From: CAZXVW01 sp964644025
Lineage (GTDB): Bacteria > Acidobacteriota > Terriglobia > Bryobacterales > Bryobacteraceae
Direction of reading: 5' to 3'
Assembly (NCBI GenBank): GCA_964644025.1
Contig: CAZXVW010000175.1
Span: forward strand, 1-9,258
DNA: 9,258 bases
Positions 1 to 6,605 of the stretch are shown piece by piece. Every line of letters starts with the position of its first letter. Positions within the stretch are counted from its first letter, which is position 1. Under the pieces are notes generated by a model, which was not told the DNA's origin, made no database searches, and was given only the letters and a program-made list of their open reading frames with translations. Position numbers and translations under genes: made by a program.

Positions 1-66
1 AAATAGCCCGCGGGCCTGTTTACGGCTTTGACCGGCCGCCGCGCTCTCGCCAGCGAGCCGCGGCGA

Positions 67-79
67 CCGGAGTCTCCGG
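67..79. repeat. Short perfect inverted repeat upstream of the propeller gene
   Basis: CCGGAG and CTCCGG are separated by one base and together form a near-palindrome of 13 bases. It lies about 15 bases upstream of the TACAAT element, overlapping the position of a -35 region, so it could be a regulator site. In DNA this GC-rich, such palindromes also arise by chance. Confidence 0.25.
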
Positions 80-94
80 AGCTGCGCCGTACTG

Positions 95-100
95 TACAAT
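95..100 (+). promoter_or_regulatory. Possible -10 element (TACAAT) close to the start of the propeller gene
   Basis: TACAAT is a good match to the bacterial -10 consensus and sits only 12 bases before the ATG at 113. Transcription would start near 106-108, leaving an almost leaderless mRNA. That fits the absence of any Shine-Dalgarno sequence before this ATG. No convincing -35 hexamer is visible at 16-18 bases upstream. A 13-base inverted repeat, CCGGAGTCTCCGG (67-79), lies just upstream where an operator could sit. The position is suggestive but unproven. Confidence 0.35.
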
Positions 101-112
101 TCCCTCAGTACC

Positions 113-2950
113 ATGCGTGTTCCTCACCCGCTCCTGCTGGTTCTTGCGTGCCTTCTCTGGCGATTCACCCTGGGGGCGGAAGCCGCACCGACAACCAGCT
201 TTGAGCGCATTGCCTCCTTGCCGAGCGGCGTCTGGTCCGTGGGCTTCGTCCGTCCCGGCGGCGACGGCCCGGCCACGTTGGTGCTCGGTGGCATGGACCA
301 TCGCATCTACAAGCTCTCTGGTAGAGAACCGGTGGCCATCGCCAAGGTGGGTGGCCCGCCGCTCCGCGTGCTCGGCGCGGACCTCAACGGGGATGGGACG
401 GAAGAAATCGTGGTGGCCGCCGCCGATTACCCCTCCCATCTCTACGCCTTCGGGCTGGACGGAACCCTTATCTGGAAGGCGAAGGCAGAGGGTTGTTACG
501 TGGACGCGGCCGCTGGCACAGCCCGGGGCAAGCCGGTAATCGCCGCAGTGGATTTCTTCGGCGGCGTGGACCTGTACGACTCCAGCGGAAAGCGCGTGCG
601 GACCATCCGGAGCGTCTCGACGCCCGCAGGGCCGCGGCGTATCTCCGAGCCGACCACCGTGGCGCTGGGGGACCTTGACGGCGACGGCGAGGATGACATC
701 GTGACCTCTCACTATCGCGGTGGCGTCACCGCTTTCCGCGCCGGCGGAACCCAGCTCTGGTACGCCGCCAGCTCCGATACGAGCAAAGGGTGGGAGCGTT
801 TCGGCGTCGTGGTGCCCGAACCGGTGCGCATCAACGGCAAGGAGTTCATCATCGAGCTGCAGCGCGGCGGCAACTTCGCCCGCAACCTTCGGATCGCGGA
901 CCTGGACAATGACGGCCGGCCGGAAGTGCTGGCCGGCTTCTTCCGCTCCCAGTTGATGGCCTTGTCCAACTCCGGCCGCCTGCTCTGGAACAAGATCCTC
1001 AACTATGACGTGGTCCATCACATGATGGGCTACGTGCACATGGACCAGCGCGGCGTTTACAAGGACTCGGTGGCCAAGAGCCACCCCATCTTCGAGATCG
1101 CCGGGCGCCCGGACGGCAAGAAATGGATCGTCGCCCTCCAGCCCCGGGAAGATATCCTGAACACCTCGACGCATTTCGGCGCCACCGACATTTTCATCCT
1201 GGATGCCAGGGGGCGCATCCTGCAGCGGGACATCCGTGATGCGACCTGGTTCCGGCTCGCCGTGGACCCGGCCCGCCCCGACGAGCTGTGGCTGGTGAAC
1301 CGCGTCACCTGCGCGGACCTTTACAGGACCCGGCTGGGCCGCCTGGCCGAAGGGTTGCCGAAGCAGCGAATCAACGACATCACGCCCCCGGTGCGGAACT
1401 GGCTCGATGCCGGCGTCCAGCTCAGCCAGCGCCCCCGGCTTGCCAAGACCCCGGAAGCGCCCGAGCGGAAGGTGTCGATCGTCGTGCTGTACGACCACGC
1501 CTCCTTCGACATGTACTTCTTCGGCTTCGAAGCGCTGAAGCACAACCTGCTGGCGATGAACCGCTTCTTCAACGGGCGCGGCCTTCGCAACGTCGAGTAC
1601 ATCTTCCGGGTCAACCTGCAGGAGATTCCGCACGGGCGGACCGACACGCAAGTGGGGCTGGTGACGCGCCAGCAGGCGTTCCAGCTCGCCGAGTTCGTCG
1701 AAAAGCACAAGATTCCAGTCATCCTCTGGCTGTCGCACGGCACCGCCGTGACCCTGTCGCCGGAGACCATGATCGGCTTCTCGGAGCGCGCTCCCACGGC
1801 TTTCCGTGGTGTGATGCAGGTGGAAAGCGGCGGACTGACAACGCCCGCTTACCGGCAGTTCCTCGGCGTCCTCCGCAGGATCGCACCCCGGTTCGCCGCC
1901 GCCGGCCAAAAGATCTTCATGCATACGACCGGGCCTTTCTGGAGCCAGGCGCCGGCGGTGGATCCCGACGGGCTGGGCCGTCTCATTCGGGAAGACGGGA
2001 AGCTGCTGGTGCCGTTCATCAAGACGAACAACTCGCAGTGGGCCGAACAGGAAATCGGCGCGGTGCTGGCGTTGTGGAAAGCGGGTTACATCGACGAGTG
2101 GGGTTACACTTCCATCGATCACTGGACCTTCACCAACATCTTCCGCATGAACGCCTTCAAGATGGCCTCGCACATGGGAGCCGTCGACATCGCGGCGCTG
2201 GGGCTGGGGGCGCGCTACATCCTTTACTACCCGCCGATCATCGGCGTGGACCGGGACACCGAAGGCAAGATCCAGCGAGTTCACGAGCTTTCTCCGCAAC
2301 TGGCGCACATGAAAGTGATTGAGCAACTGGTCGAGAAGCGCATGATGGAGCCTGTCGCTCCCGGGCAGGTCCAGAGTTTGGCGCCCATCCTGTTCACCGT
2401 GAACCGGCTTCCGGATCGCACCTATGGCTCTCGGAAACCCGGCATCTTGATGAAGACCATTCATTTCCAACAGACCGCTCCGGGGAACGCCTCGACGATG
2501 TTTTACGGGCCCGGAATTGGCTCGAGCAAGATGGTTCCACCGACACCACACGGCATCTACGGCATTCTTCCCTTCTACCTAGACGCGCGCCGGGTGCCCG
2601 GAATCCGGCGGGTATTCGCAACGGATCTGTATTCGGTTGACGGCGGACCGGCGGCCGTTGAGCGGGCCATGGCTCGTGAGCCGATGCTGTTCCGTGCCGA
2701 TGGCGCTTTCACCGGAATTCAGCAGTTTTCCGGCGGCCGCTACCGCATCTGCCTGGTGGATCCGGGGCACATCGACCAGCGCGGGGTAAGCACGAGGCTC
2801 CGCTACCAGGGGCCGGGGCGGATCGCGGAGGTCACCGACCGGGTAAGCGGCGCCGCGGCGCCCTACCAAGGGAACGTGGTGCCGGTCAACGTGAAGCCGG
2901 GGCTGTTCCGGATTCTCGATGTCGCCATCCGGACAAGTCCAGCGAAGTGA
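113..2950 (+). CDS. Secreted FG-GAP/VCBS-repeat protein with a putative TIM-barrel-like catalytic domain
   Basis: This 945-residue protein begins with a Sec signal peptide (positive start MRVPH, hydrophobic residues 6-20, likely cleavage after GAEA near residue 24). Residues about 35-400 form a beta-propeller-like region. It carries calcium-binding FG-GAP-type loops: DLNGDGTEEIV (90-100), DLDGDGEDDIV (187-197) and DLDNDGRPEV (263-272). Residues 454-708 show eight regularly spaced hydrophobic strands with acidic or aromatic residues at their ends, for example MQVESG (568-573), DEWGYTSIDHW (661-671) and ARYILYYPP (700-708). This resembles a (beta/alpha)8 glycosidase barrel. Residues about 755-945 look like a beta-rich tail. 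Some lambda-carrageenases (GH150) have a propeller plus a C-terminal module at about this length, so a distant relation is possible but not shown. The start at 113 is chosen for the signal peptide; there is no Shine-Dalgarno sequence. I do not recognise a precise enzyme. The fucosidase nearby suggests a polysaccharide substrate. The 3' end overlaps the opposing nuclease-like gene by 65 bases. Confidence 0.85.
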   Translation: MRVPHPLLLVLACLLWRFTLGAEAAPTTSFERIASLPSGVWSVGFVRPGGDGPATLVLGGMDHRIYKLSGREPVAIAKVGGPPLRVLGADLNGDGTEEIVVAAADYPSHLYAFGLDGTLIWKAKAEGCYVDAAAGTARGKPVIAAVDFFGGVDLYDSSGKRVRTIRSVSTPAGPRRISEPTTVALGDLDGDGEDDIVTSHYRGGVTAFRAGGTQLWYAASSDTSKGWERFGVVVPEPVRINGKEFIIELQRGGNFARNLRIADLDNDGRPEVLAGFFRSQLMALSNSGRLLWNKILNYDVVHHMMGYVHMDQRGVYKDSVAKSHPIFEIAGRPDGKKWIVALQPREDILNTSTHFGATDIFILDARGRILQRDIRDATWFRLAVDPARPDELWLVNRVTCADLYRTRLGRLAEGLPKQRINDITPPVRNWLDAGVQLSQRPRLAKTPEAPERKVSIVVLYDHASFDMYFFGFEALKHNLLAMNRFFNGRGLRNVEYIFRVNLQEIPHGRTDTQVGLVTRQQAFQLAEFVEKHKIPVILWLSHGTAVTLSPETMIGFSERAPTAFRGVMQVESGGLTTPAYRQFLGVLRRIAPRFAAAGQKIFMHTTGPFWSQAPAVDPDGLGRLIREDGKLLVPFIKTNNSQWAEQEIGAVLALWKAGYIDEWGYTSIDHWTFTNIFRMNAFKMASHMGAVDIAALGLGARYILYYPPIIGVDRDTEGKIQRVHELSPQLAHMKVIEQLVEKRMMEPVAPGQVQSLAPILFTVNRLPDRTYGSRKPGILMKTIHFQQTAPGNASTMFYGPGIGSSKMVPPTPHGIYGILPFYLDARRVPGIRRVFATDLYSVDGGPAAVERAMAREPMLFRADGAFTGIQQFSGGRYRICLVDPGHIDQRGVSTRLRYQGPGRIAEVTDRVSGAAAPYQGNVVPVNVKPGLFRILDVAIRTSPAK

Positions 2951-3428
2951 CCGCTCGGCCGCCGCGCCAGCCCAGCGTCTTCCTCCATTCCCTCGGCGAA
3001 GGCAATCGTGTGAAATGGAACAGGTGCGCCGGGCAACGGCAGTCCGAGGAGCCGAAGCCGGTCAGGGGAACCGAGGCGCCGCGCATCGCCGCCAATGCTC
3101 CGGCCCAATCATGTTCGTGGCGTACCGGGCCGATCGAGTACCAGAGGCGGACGGGGGTGGTGCGCGCCCGAAGGTAATCAATATGCCACCGGGGCCGGGC
3201 CGCCGCCCGCAGATGGTGAGCAAGGCGCCCGGCGAGGCCGCCGGGACCGAGGGCGCTGCCGGCGTAGACGTAGAATCCCGGCCGCAGCCGCAGCCGGCCC
3301 AGGCGGCCCACCTGAATCTCGCCGACGGTGGTGCAGGAAAGGACCAGGGCATAGGTCCCCGGCAGCTTCAGCCCGGCCAGCGCGGCGGCACCTTCCCCGA
3401 TCCCGGTATGCTGGGTGAGTGACCGCAT
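2886..3428 (-). CDS. DUF123 / COG1833 family protein (Uri-type GIY-YIG nuclease-like)
   Basis: This 180-residue protein matches the DUF123 pattern. It has a GTYALVL strand (24-30, the GIY-like part) and VGRLGRLRL (40-48). YVYAGSALG (53-61, the YIG-like part) is followed by GGLAGRLAHHLR (63-74), with conserved arginines. Then come RPRWHIDYL (78-86), HEHDWA (104-109) and the family end signature GFGSSDCRCPAHLFHF (124-139), with Cys130 and Cys132. Family members are predicted endonucleases, found alone or fused to endonuclease III in some thermophiles; the true substrate is not established. About 40 residues follow the HLFHF motif, more than I would expect, and this tail crosses into the opposing propeller gene. 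ATG at 3428 is the only standard start just before the domain. An earlier ATG at 3539 would add 37 residues that look like a shadow of the aminotransferase. No Shine-Dalgarno sequence is visible. The protein has no signal peptide and is probably cytoplasmic. Confidence 0.82.
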   Translation of the reverse strand: MRSLTQHTGIGEGAAALAGLKLPGTYALVLSCTTVGEIQVGRLGRLRLRPGFYVYAGSALGPGGLAGRLAHHLRAAARPRWHIDYLRARTTPVRLWYSIGPVRHEHDWAGALAAMRGASVPLTGFGSSDCRCPAHLFHFTRLPSPREWRKTLGWRGGRAVTSLDLSGWRHRESGTAPASR

Positions 3429-4563
3429 GAGCAAACCGCAACGACGTATTCCGCTACTCGATCTGAACGCCCAGCATAGCGCGATCCGGGAAGAGATTCT
3501 CGGCGCGGTGATGCGGGTAGTTGATTCCGGCCAGGTCATCCTGGGCGAGGACGTGCGGTTGCTGGAACGGGAGATCGCCGCCTACTGCGGCGCCGCGCAC
3601 GCGGTGGGGTGCGGTTCCGGTTCCGATGCCTTGCTGTTGGCTCTGCAGGCGCTGGGCGTCGGTCCCGGGGACGCGGTCATCACCACCCCGTTCACGTTCT
3701 TCGCGACGGCCGGCTCGATCAGCCGCGCCGGCGCCCGGCCCGTGTTCGCGGATATCGACCCCGCCACGTTCAACATGGACCCGGACCGGCTGGCGGCGGC
3801 GCTGGCGGCTCATCCTGAAGCAAAGGCGGTGATCCCGGTTCACCTGTTCGGCGGATGCGCCGACATGGACCCGATCCTCGCTCTGGCGCGGGAGCGCGGC
3901 TGCGCGGTGATTGAAGACGGGGCGCAGGCGATCGGGGCCGAGTACAAGGGCCGCCGGGCGTTGGGGCTTGGAGACGCCGGGTGCCTGAGCTTCTTCCCGA
4001 GCAAGAACCTCGGCGGGGTCGGCGAGGGGGGAATGGTGACCACGAACCGCGAGGAGATCGCAGCCCGGGTCGCGGCGCTCCGCGTGCATGGCAGCCGGGA
4101 GCCGTACCGTCACGAGTGGATCGGCACGAATTCGCGCCTCGACACGATCCAGGCCGCCGTGTTGCGAGTGAAGCTGCGGCACCTGGATGCCTGGACGCAG
4201 GCGCGCCAGCGCAACGCGGCCCGTTACCGGGAGCTGCTCGGCGGCGCTGGTATCCCGGTTAAGCTCCCTGCTCCTGCTCCTTACCAGACGCGGCACGTCC
4301 ACAACCAGTTCGTGATTCGCTGCCGGGACCGGGACCGCCTGAAAGCTTATCTCGGCGAACAGGGCGTAGGGACGCAGATCTACTATCCGATTCCGCTCCA
4401 CCTCCAGCCATGCTACGGCTTTCTGGGCTACCGGGAGGGTGAGTTCCCGGCCAGCGAACAGGCCGCCCGGGAGGTTCTGGCGCTTCCCGTCCACGCCCAT
4501 CTTCCCGAGGACGATGTCGCCTATATTTGCGAGCTGATCCGCTTGTTTTACGCGGGCGGGTGA
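3427..4563 (+). CDS. DegT/DnrJ/EryC1/StrS family aminotransferase
   Basis: This is a PLP-dependent sugar aminotransferase of 378 residues, the usual size for the family, acting in the cytoplasm. Such enzymes move an amino group, typically from glutamate, onto a keto-sugar nucleotide for O-antigen, capsule or secondary-metabolite sugars. Visible signatures are IPLLDLNAQH at the N-terminus (8-17) and the GCGSGSDALLLAL cofactor-phosphate region (61-73). TPFTFFATAGSI (87-98), PVHLFGG (137-143) and VIEDGAQAIGAEY (161-173, Asp164 expected to contact the PLP ring nitrogen) follow. Next are SFFPSKNLGGVGEGG (188-202), with Lys193 as the likely Schiff-base lysine, and NSRLDTIQAAVL (235-246). The YYPIPLHLQPCY segment (319-330) is also typical. 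The start is ATG 3427, with a GGTGAG-like Shine-Dalgarno at 3414-3419; a GTG at 3415 would add only four residues. The exact sugar cannot be told. No other nucleotide-sugar genes are in the window, so its pathway is unclear. Confidence 0.93.
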   Translation: MSKPQRRIPLLDLNAQHSAIREEILGAVMRVVDSGQVILGEDVRLLEREIAAYCGAAHAVGCGSGSDALLLALQALGVGPGDAVITTPFTFFATAGSISRAGARPVFADIDPATFNMDPDRLAAALAAHPEAKAVIPVHLFGGCADMDPILALARERGCAVIEDGAQAIGAEYKGRRALGLGDAGCLSFFPSKNLGGVGEGGMVTTNREEIAARVAALRVHGSREPYRHEWIGTNSRLDTIQAAVLRVKLRHLDAWTQARQRNAARYRELLGGAGIPVKLPAPAPYQTRHVHNQFVIRCRDRDRLKAYLGEQGVGTQIYYPIPLHLQPCYGFLGYREGEFPASEQAAREVLALPVHAHLPEDDVAYICELIRLFYAGG

Positions 4564-4642
4564 ACCTCGGCCCTGGTTCGAGTCGCGGGTTCCCGTCCGG
4601 GGATGAGCGCCGGAGCGGTAGTGCCACCGCGCCGGGCTCGTG

Positions 4643-4648
4643 TATTCT
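4643..4648 (+). promoter_or_regulatory. Possible -10 element (TATTCT) before the fucosidase gene
   Basis: TATTCT lies 21 bases before the ATG at 4670, inside a 106-base gap after the aminotransferase stop. A start site near 4655 would leave a leader of about 15 bases containing the Shine-Dalgarno sequence. The -35 region is weak, with nothing close to TTGACA at the right distance. The gene could instead be read through from the aminotransferase. Confidence 0.3.
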
Positions 4649-4657
4649 GGAGCCTTC

Positions 4658-4664
4658 AGGAGGA
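4658..4664 (+). promoter_or_regulatory. Strong Shine-Dalgarno of the fucosidase gene
   Basis: AGGAGGA ends five bases before ATG 4670 and fixes that start over the in-frame ATG at 4640. It is part of an 11-base string, AGGAGGAATCC, that recurs exactly at 8168-8178 ahead of the FAD oxidoreductase gene. Confidence 0.8.
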
Positions 4665-4669
4665 ATCCG

Positions 4670-5992
4670 ATGTTGTTGCGCTGGTTGTCATCGATTATGC
4701 TCGCCGCCGCCAGCCTGACGGGGACGAACTTCACGGATATCAAGCCCAGCCCGCAGCAGGTTGCCTGGCAAGACCTGGAAATCGGCGTTTTGATCCACTT
4801 CGGTCCGAACACGTTCACGAACCGGCAATGGGGCGACGGGACAGCCGACCCGAAGGTCTTCAATCCCACGGCACTCGATGCGGAACAGTGGGTTACGGCC
4901 GCCAAAGCCGCCGGCGCCCGGTACCTGGTGATGGTCGCCAAGCACCACGACGGCTTCTGTCTGTGGCCCAGCCGCTATACCGACTACAGCGTCAAATCGA
5001 GTCCCTGGCGCAATGGAAAGGGCGACCTGGTGAAGGAGGTTTCCGACGCCTGCCGCAAGCACGGGCTGAAGTTCGGCGTCTATCTTTCGCCCTGGGACCG
5101 GCACGAGCCGTCCTACCAGGACAACAAAGCCTACGACGAGTACTACGTGAACCAGGTGCGGGAGCTGGCCAAGGGCTACGGCCCGCTGGTGGAATTCTGG
5201 CTCGATGGGGCAGGCAGCGCGGGTCATGTGTACGATTTCGAGCGGTACATCGAACGGTTGCGCGTCCACCAGCCGAACACGCTGATTTTTGCGGACGTGA
5301 GCTTCCTGGCATGGGGCGACATCCGCTGGGTGGGCAACGAGAGCGGCTACGCTCCGGAGGAAAACTGGAACGTGATCGACCGTCACGGCTACCTTCGCTG
5401 GCGGCCGGCCGAAGCGGACACGCCGCTGCGGGAGCGGAGCTGGTTCTGGCGTCCGAATTCGGAGGACCGCCTGAAGTCACTCGATAAACTCCTGGAGATT
5501 TATCACCAGACGGTCGGCCGCGGGGCGCAGCTCATGCTGGGCCTGGCGCCCGACAAACGCGGCCTGATCCCGGAAGCGGACGTGGCGCGGTTGAAGGAAT
5601 TCGGCGCCGCGATCCGCCGCCTTTACGGTCACAACCTCGTTGGCGACGTTCCGAGCCGGAACCACCCGGCTCTGGATGGCGACCCCGACACATTCTGGTC
5701 GGCCCCGGCCGGCTCGCGCAGCGGAGTGATCGAAGTCGACTTTCCGCGGCCGGTCAGTTTCGACCGGACGGTAACGATGGAGTGGCTCCCGGCCGGCCAA
5801 CTGGTGCAGAAATACCGGATCACGGCCCGCGTCAAGGGAGAATGGAAAACTCTCCATGCCGGCTCGACGATCGGTCATAAGAAGATTGACATCTTCCCGC
5901 GAGTCACCGCCGATGCAGTGCGGCTTTGGACCGTGTGGGCTTCCGGCGCCCCGGCGATCCGCGAGTTTCAGATCTACGACGGCGGGCGGTGA
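4670..5992 (+). CDS. Secreted alpha-L-fucosidase (GH29) with C-terminal discoidin-like region
   Basis: This 440-residue enzyme is expected to release terminal L-fucose from glycans outside the cytoplasm. It starts with a short signal peptide (MLLRWLSSIMLAAASLTG). The GH29 barrel spans about residues 25-320. GH29 marks are IGVLIHFGPNTF (38-49), YLVMVAKHHDGFCLWPS (85-101, with the His-His-Asp active-site cluster), FGVYLSPWDRHEPSY (135-149) and LVEFWLDGAGS (173-183). Asp179 is the likely nucleophile. RPAEADTPLRERSWFW (245-260), followed by LLLxLxPDKRGLI-like text (287-300), recalls GH29 subfamily B, which favours alpha-1,3/1,4-linked fucose. Glu249 would then be the acid/base; this is inference. 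Residues about 325-440 resemble an F5/8 type C (discoidin) carbohydrate-binding region, with NHPALDGDPDTFWSA at 331-345. The usual cysteine of the PAEC motif is alanine here. The gene has its own ribosome site and possible promoter, with a probable terminator about 120 bases after it. Confidence 0.93.
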   Translation: MLLRWLSSIMLAAASLTGTNFTDIKPSPQQVAWQDLEIGVLIHFGPNTFTNRQWGDGTADPKVFNPTALDAEQWVTAAKAAGARYLVMVAKHHDGFCLWPSRYTDYSVKSSPWRNGKGDLVKEVSDACRKHGLKFGVYLSPWDRHEPSYQDNKAYDEYYVNQVRELAKGYGPLVEFWLDGAGSAGHVYDFERYIERLRVHQPNTLIFADVSFLAWGDIRWVGNESGYAPEENWNVIDRHGYLRWRPAEADTPLRERSWFWRPNSEDRLKSLDKLLEIYHQTVGRGAQLMLGLAPDKRGLIPEADVARLKEFGAAIRRLYGHNLVGDVPSRNHPALDGDPDTFWSAPAGSRSGVIEVDFPRPVSFDRTVTMEWLPAGQLVQKYRITARVKGEWKTLHAGSTIGHKKIDIFPRVTADAVRLWTVWASGAPAIREFQIYDGGR

Positions 5993-6104
5993 AGGCCGCG
6001 GCGAGCACGGCCTGAGGGCCCTGGAAAATGCGGGCAACCCATGCCGGGGCCGGAGGCGCGAACCGGCGCGGCCAGCCCTTGATTTTCACAGCCTATCTTA
6101 TTGT

Positions 6105-6110
6105 TATAAC
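6105..6110 (+). promoter_or_regulatory. Promoter-like AT-rich patch (TATAAC)
   Basis: TATAAC resembles a -10 box, with TTTTCA (6083-6088) 16 bases upstream as a poor -35. The AT-rich stretch 6078-6151 stands out from its GC-rich surroundings. No open reading frame follows, and a terminator-like hairpin starts directly after it. If real, this promoter would make only a very short RNA. It may be chance. Confidence 0.15.
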
Positions 6111-6112
6111 AG

Positions 6113-6151
6113 GGGGTTATTCGAAATTGGGTTCGAATCCTCACTTTTTTT
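6113..6151 (+). terminator. Probable intrinsic terminator after the fucosidase gene
   Basis: A perfect 7-base inverted repeat, ATTCGAA (6119-6125) and TTCGAAT (6132-6138), encloses a 6-base loop. The stem can be extended by GGGG (6113-6116) pairing with CCTC (6139-6142), including one G-T pair, across a 2-base bulge. Seven T residues (6145-6151) follow after two bases. This is the layout of a rho-independent terminator for rightward transcription, about 120 bases beyond the fucosidase stop. The right arm, GGTTCGAATCC, is also identical to a tRNA T-arm consensus, so a tRNA-derived attachment-site remnant is an alternative reading. Confidence 0.5.
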
Positions 6152-6169
6152 GGCGGCGTACACGCCGCC
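6152..6169. repeat. Perfect GC-rich inverted repeat next to the T-tract
   Basis: GGCGGCGT and ACGCCGCC, two bases apart, form a perfect 8-base inverted repeat directly after the seven T residues. The T-run is on the wrong side for this hairpin to be a terminator for rightward transcription, and on the opposite strand it would be followed by A residues. Its role is unknown. Confidence 0.45.
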
Positions 6170-6605
6170 CACCCAGGGACCGGTGGCCGACTGGCGTCAC
6201 CGGGGCCGGTGTTGGCGCGGGCGCGGGGTTTCGCGTTTGGGATTCCGAATTGTCAAACATCTACGCCCTTGCCCGGAGGGCCGGGCGAAGGACCGGTGGA
6301 GAGGGGTGCTCCCGCTGGAATTGTAGCGGATGAGCCAGCGTGCGGAGGGGGTGCCGGGCCGGGAACCTGATTAGATTGAGTGCATTACGGGTTTGCGGGG
6401 GGCGTGACTGCCGAGAGGAACCTGATGAGGGGTGGCGGACCGGCGGCAAGATTGCGGCACCCGGGCCGGCGCTCGGGCCGCTTCCCGGCGTTGCCGTAGC
6501 CTGCGCTCAGGGGAGTTCAGCTTATCAGGCTCACAAGGGCCCCAACCGAATCGTCACTTACACAGAATTCTTGACAGAACCGATCGCGCGCTTCGAGCAC
6601 CGTTT
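6170..6605. other. Non-coding stretch with GC-rich hairpins, no gene recognised
   Basis: No reading frame here gives a protein I can recognise. Two further inverted repeats are visible. One is CACCGGGGCCGGTG (6198-6211). The other is a hairpin with stem TTGCCCGG/CCGGGCGA and loop AGGG (6269-6288). A 10-base direct repeat, GGAACCTGAT, occurs at 6362-6371 and 6417-6426. A perfect TTGACA at 6571-6576 has no -10 box at the proper distance. Together with the transposase relic beside it, this looks like an area of past insertion and decay. A small structured RNA cannot be excluded. Confidence 0.4.

Noticed and set aside
6..15. GCCCGCGGGC palindrome near the left edge as a terminator of an upstream gene
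   Set aside because: There is no loop of workable size, only a weak TGTTT follows, and the upstream gene is outside the window.
20..2551. 843-residue open frame on the minus strand
   Set aside because: It is an exact antisense shadow of the propeller gene. Its protein is rich in Arg, Gly, His, Val and Asp in a way typical of mirror frames in GC-rich DNA. It has no domain or signal peptide, while the plus strand has clear FG-GAP motifs.
4571..4582. GGTTCGAGTC, a second tRNA-like B-box after the aminotransferase
   Set aside because: It is a single short match with no stem pairing and no tRNA structure around it.
3454..4941. 495-residue open frame on the minus strand
   Set aside because: It lies opposite the aminotransferase and the start of the fucosidase, both with definite catalytic motifs, and shows no recognisable family.
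6061..6151. Possible tRNA gene, because GGTTCGAATCC matches a T-arm
   Set aside because: The T-stem pairs poorly (TTGGG against CCTCA). The following bases are a T-run where an acceptor stem should be. I could not fold a D-arm or an anticodon arm upstream.
6571..6576. Perfect -35 hexamer TTGACA
   Set aside because: There is no -10-like sequence 16-18 bases downstream (the bases there are CGAGCA) and no gene begins close by.
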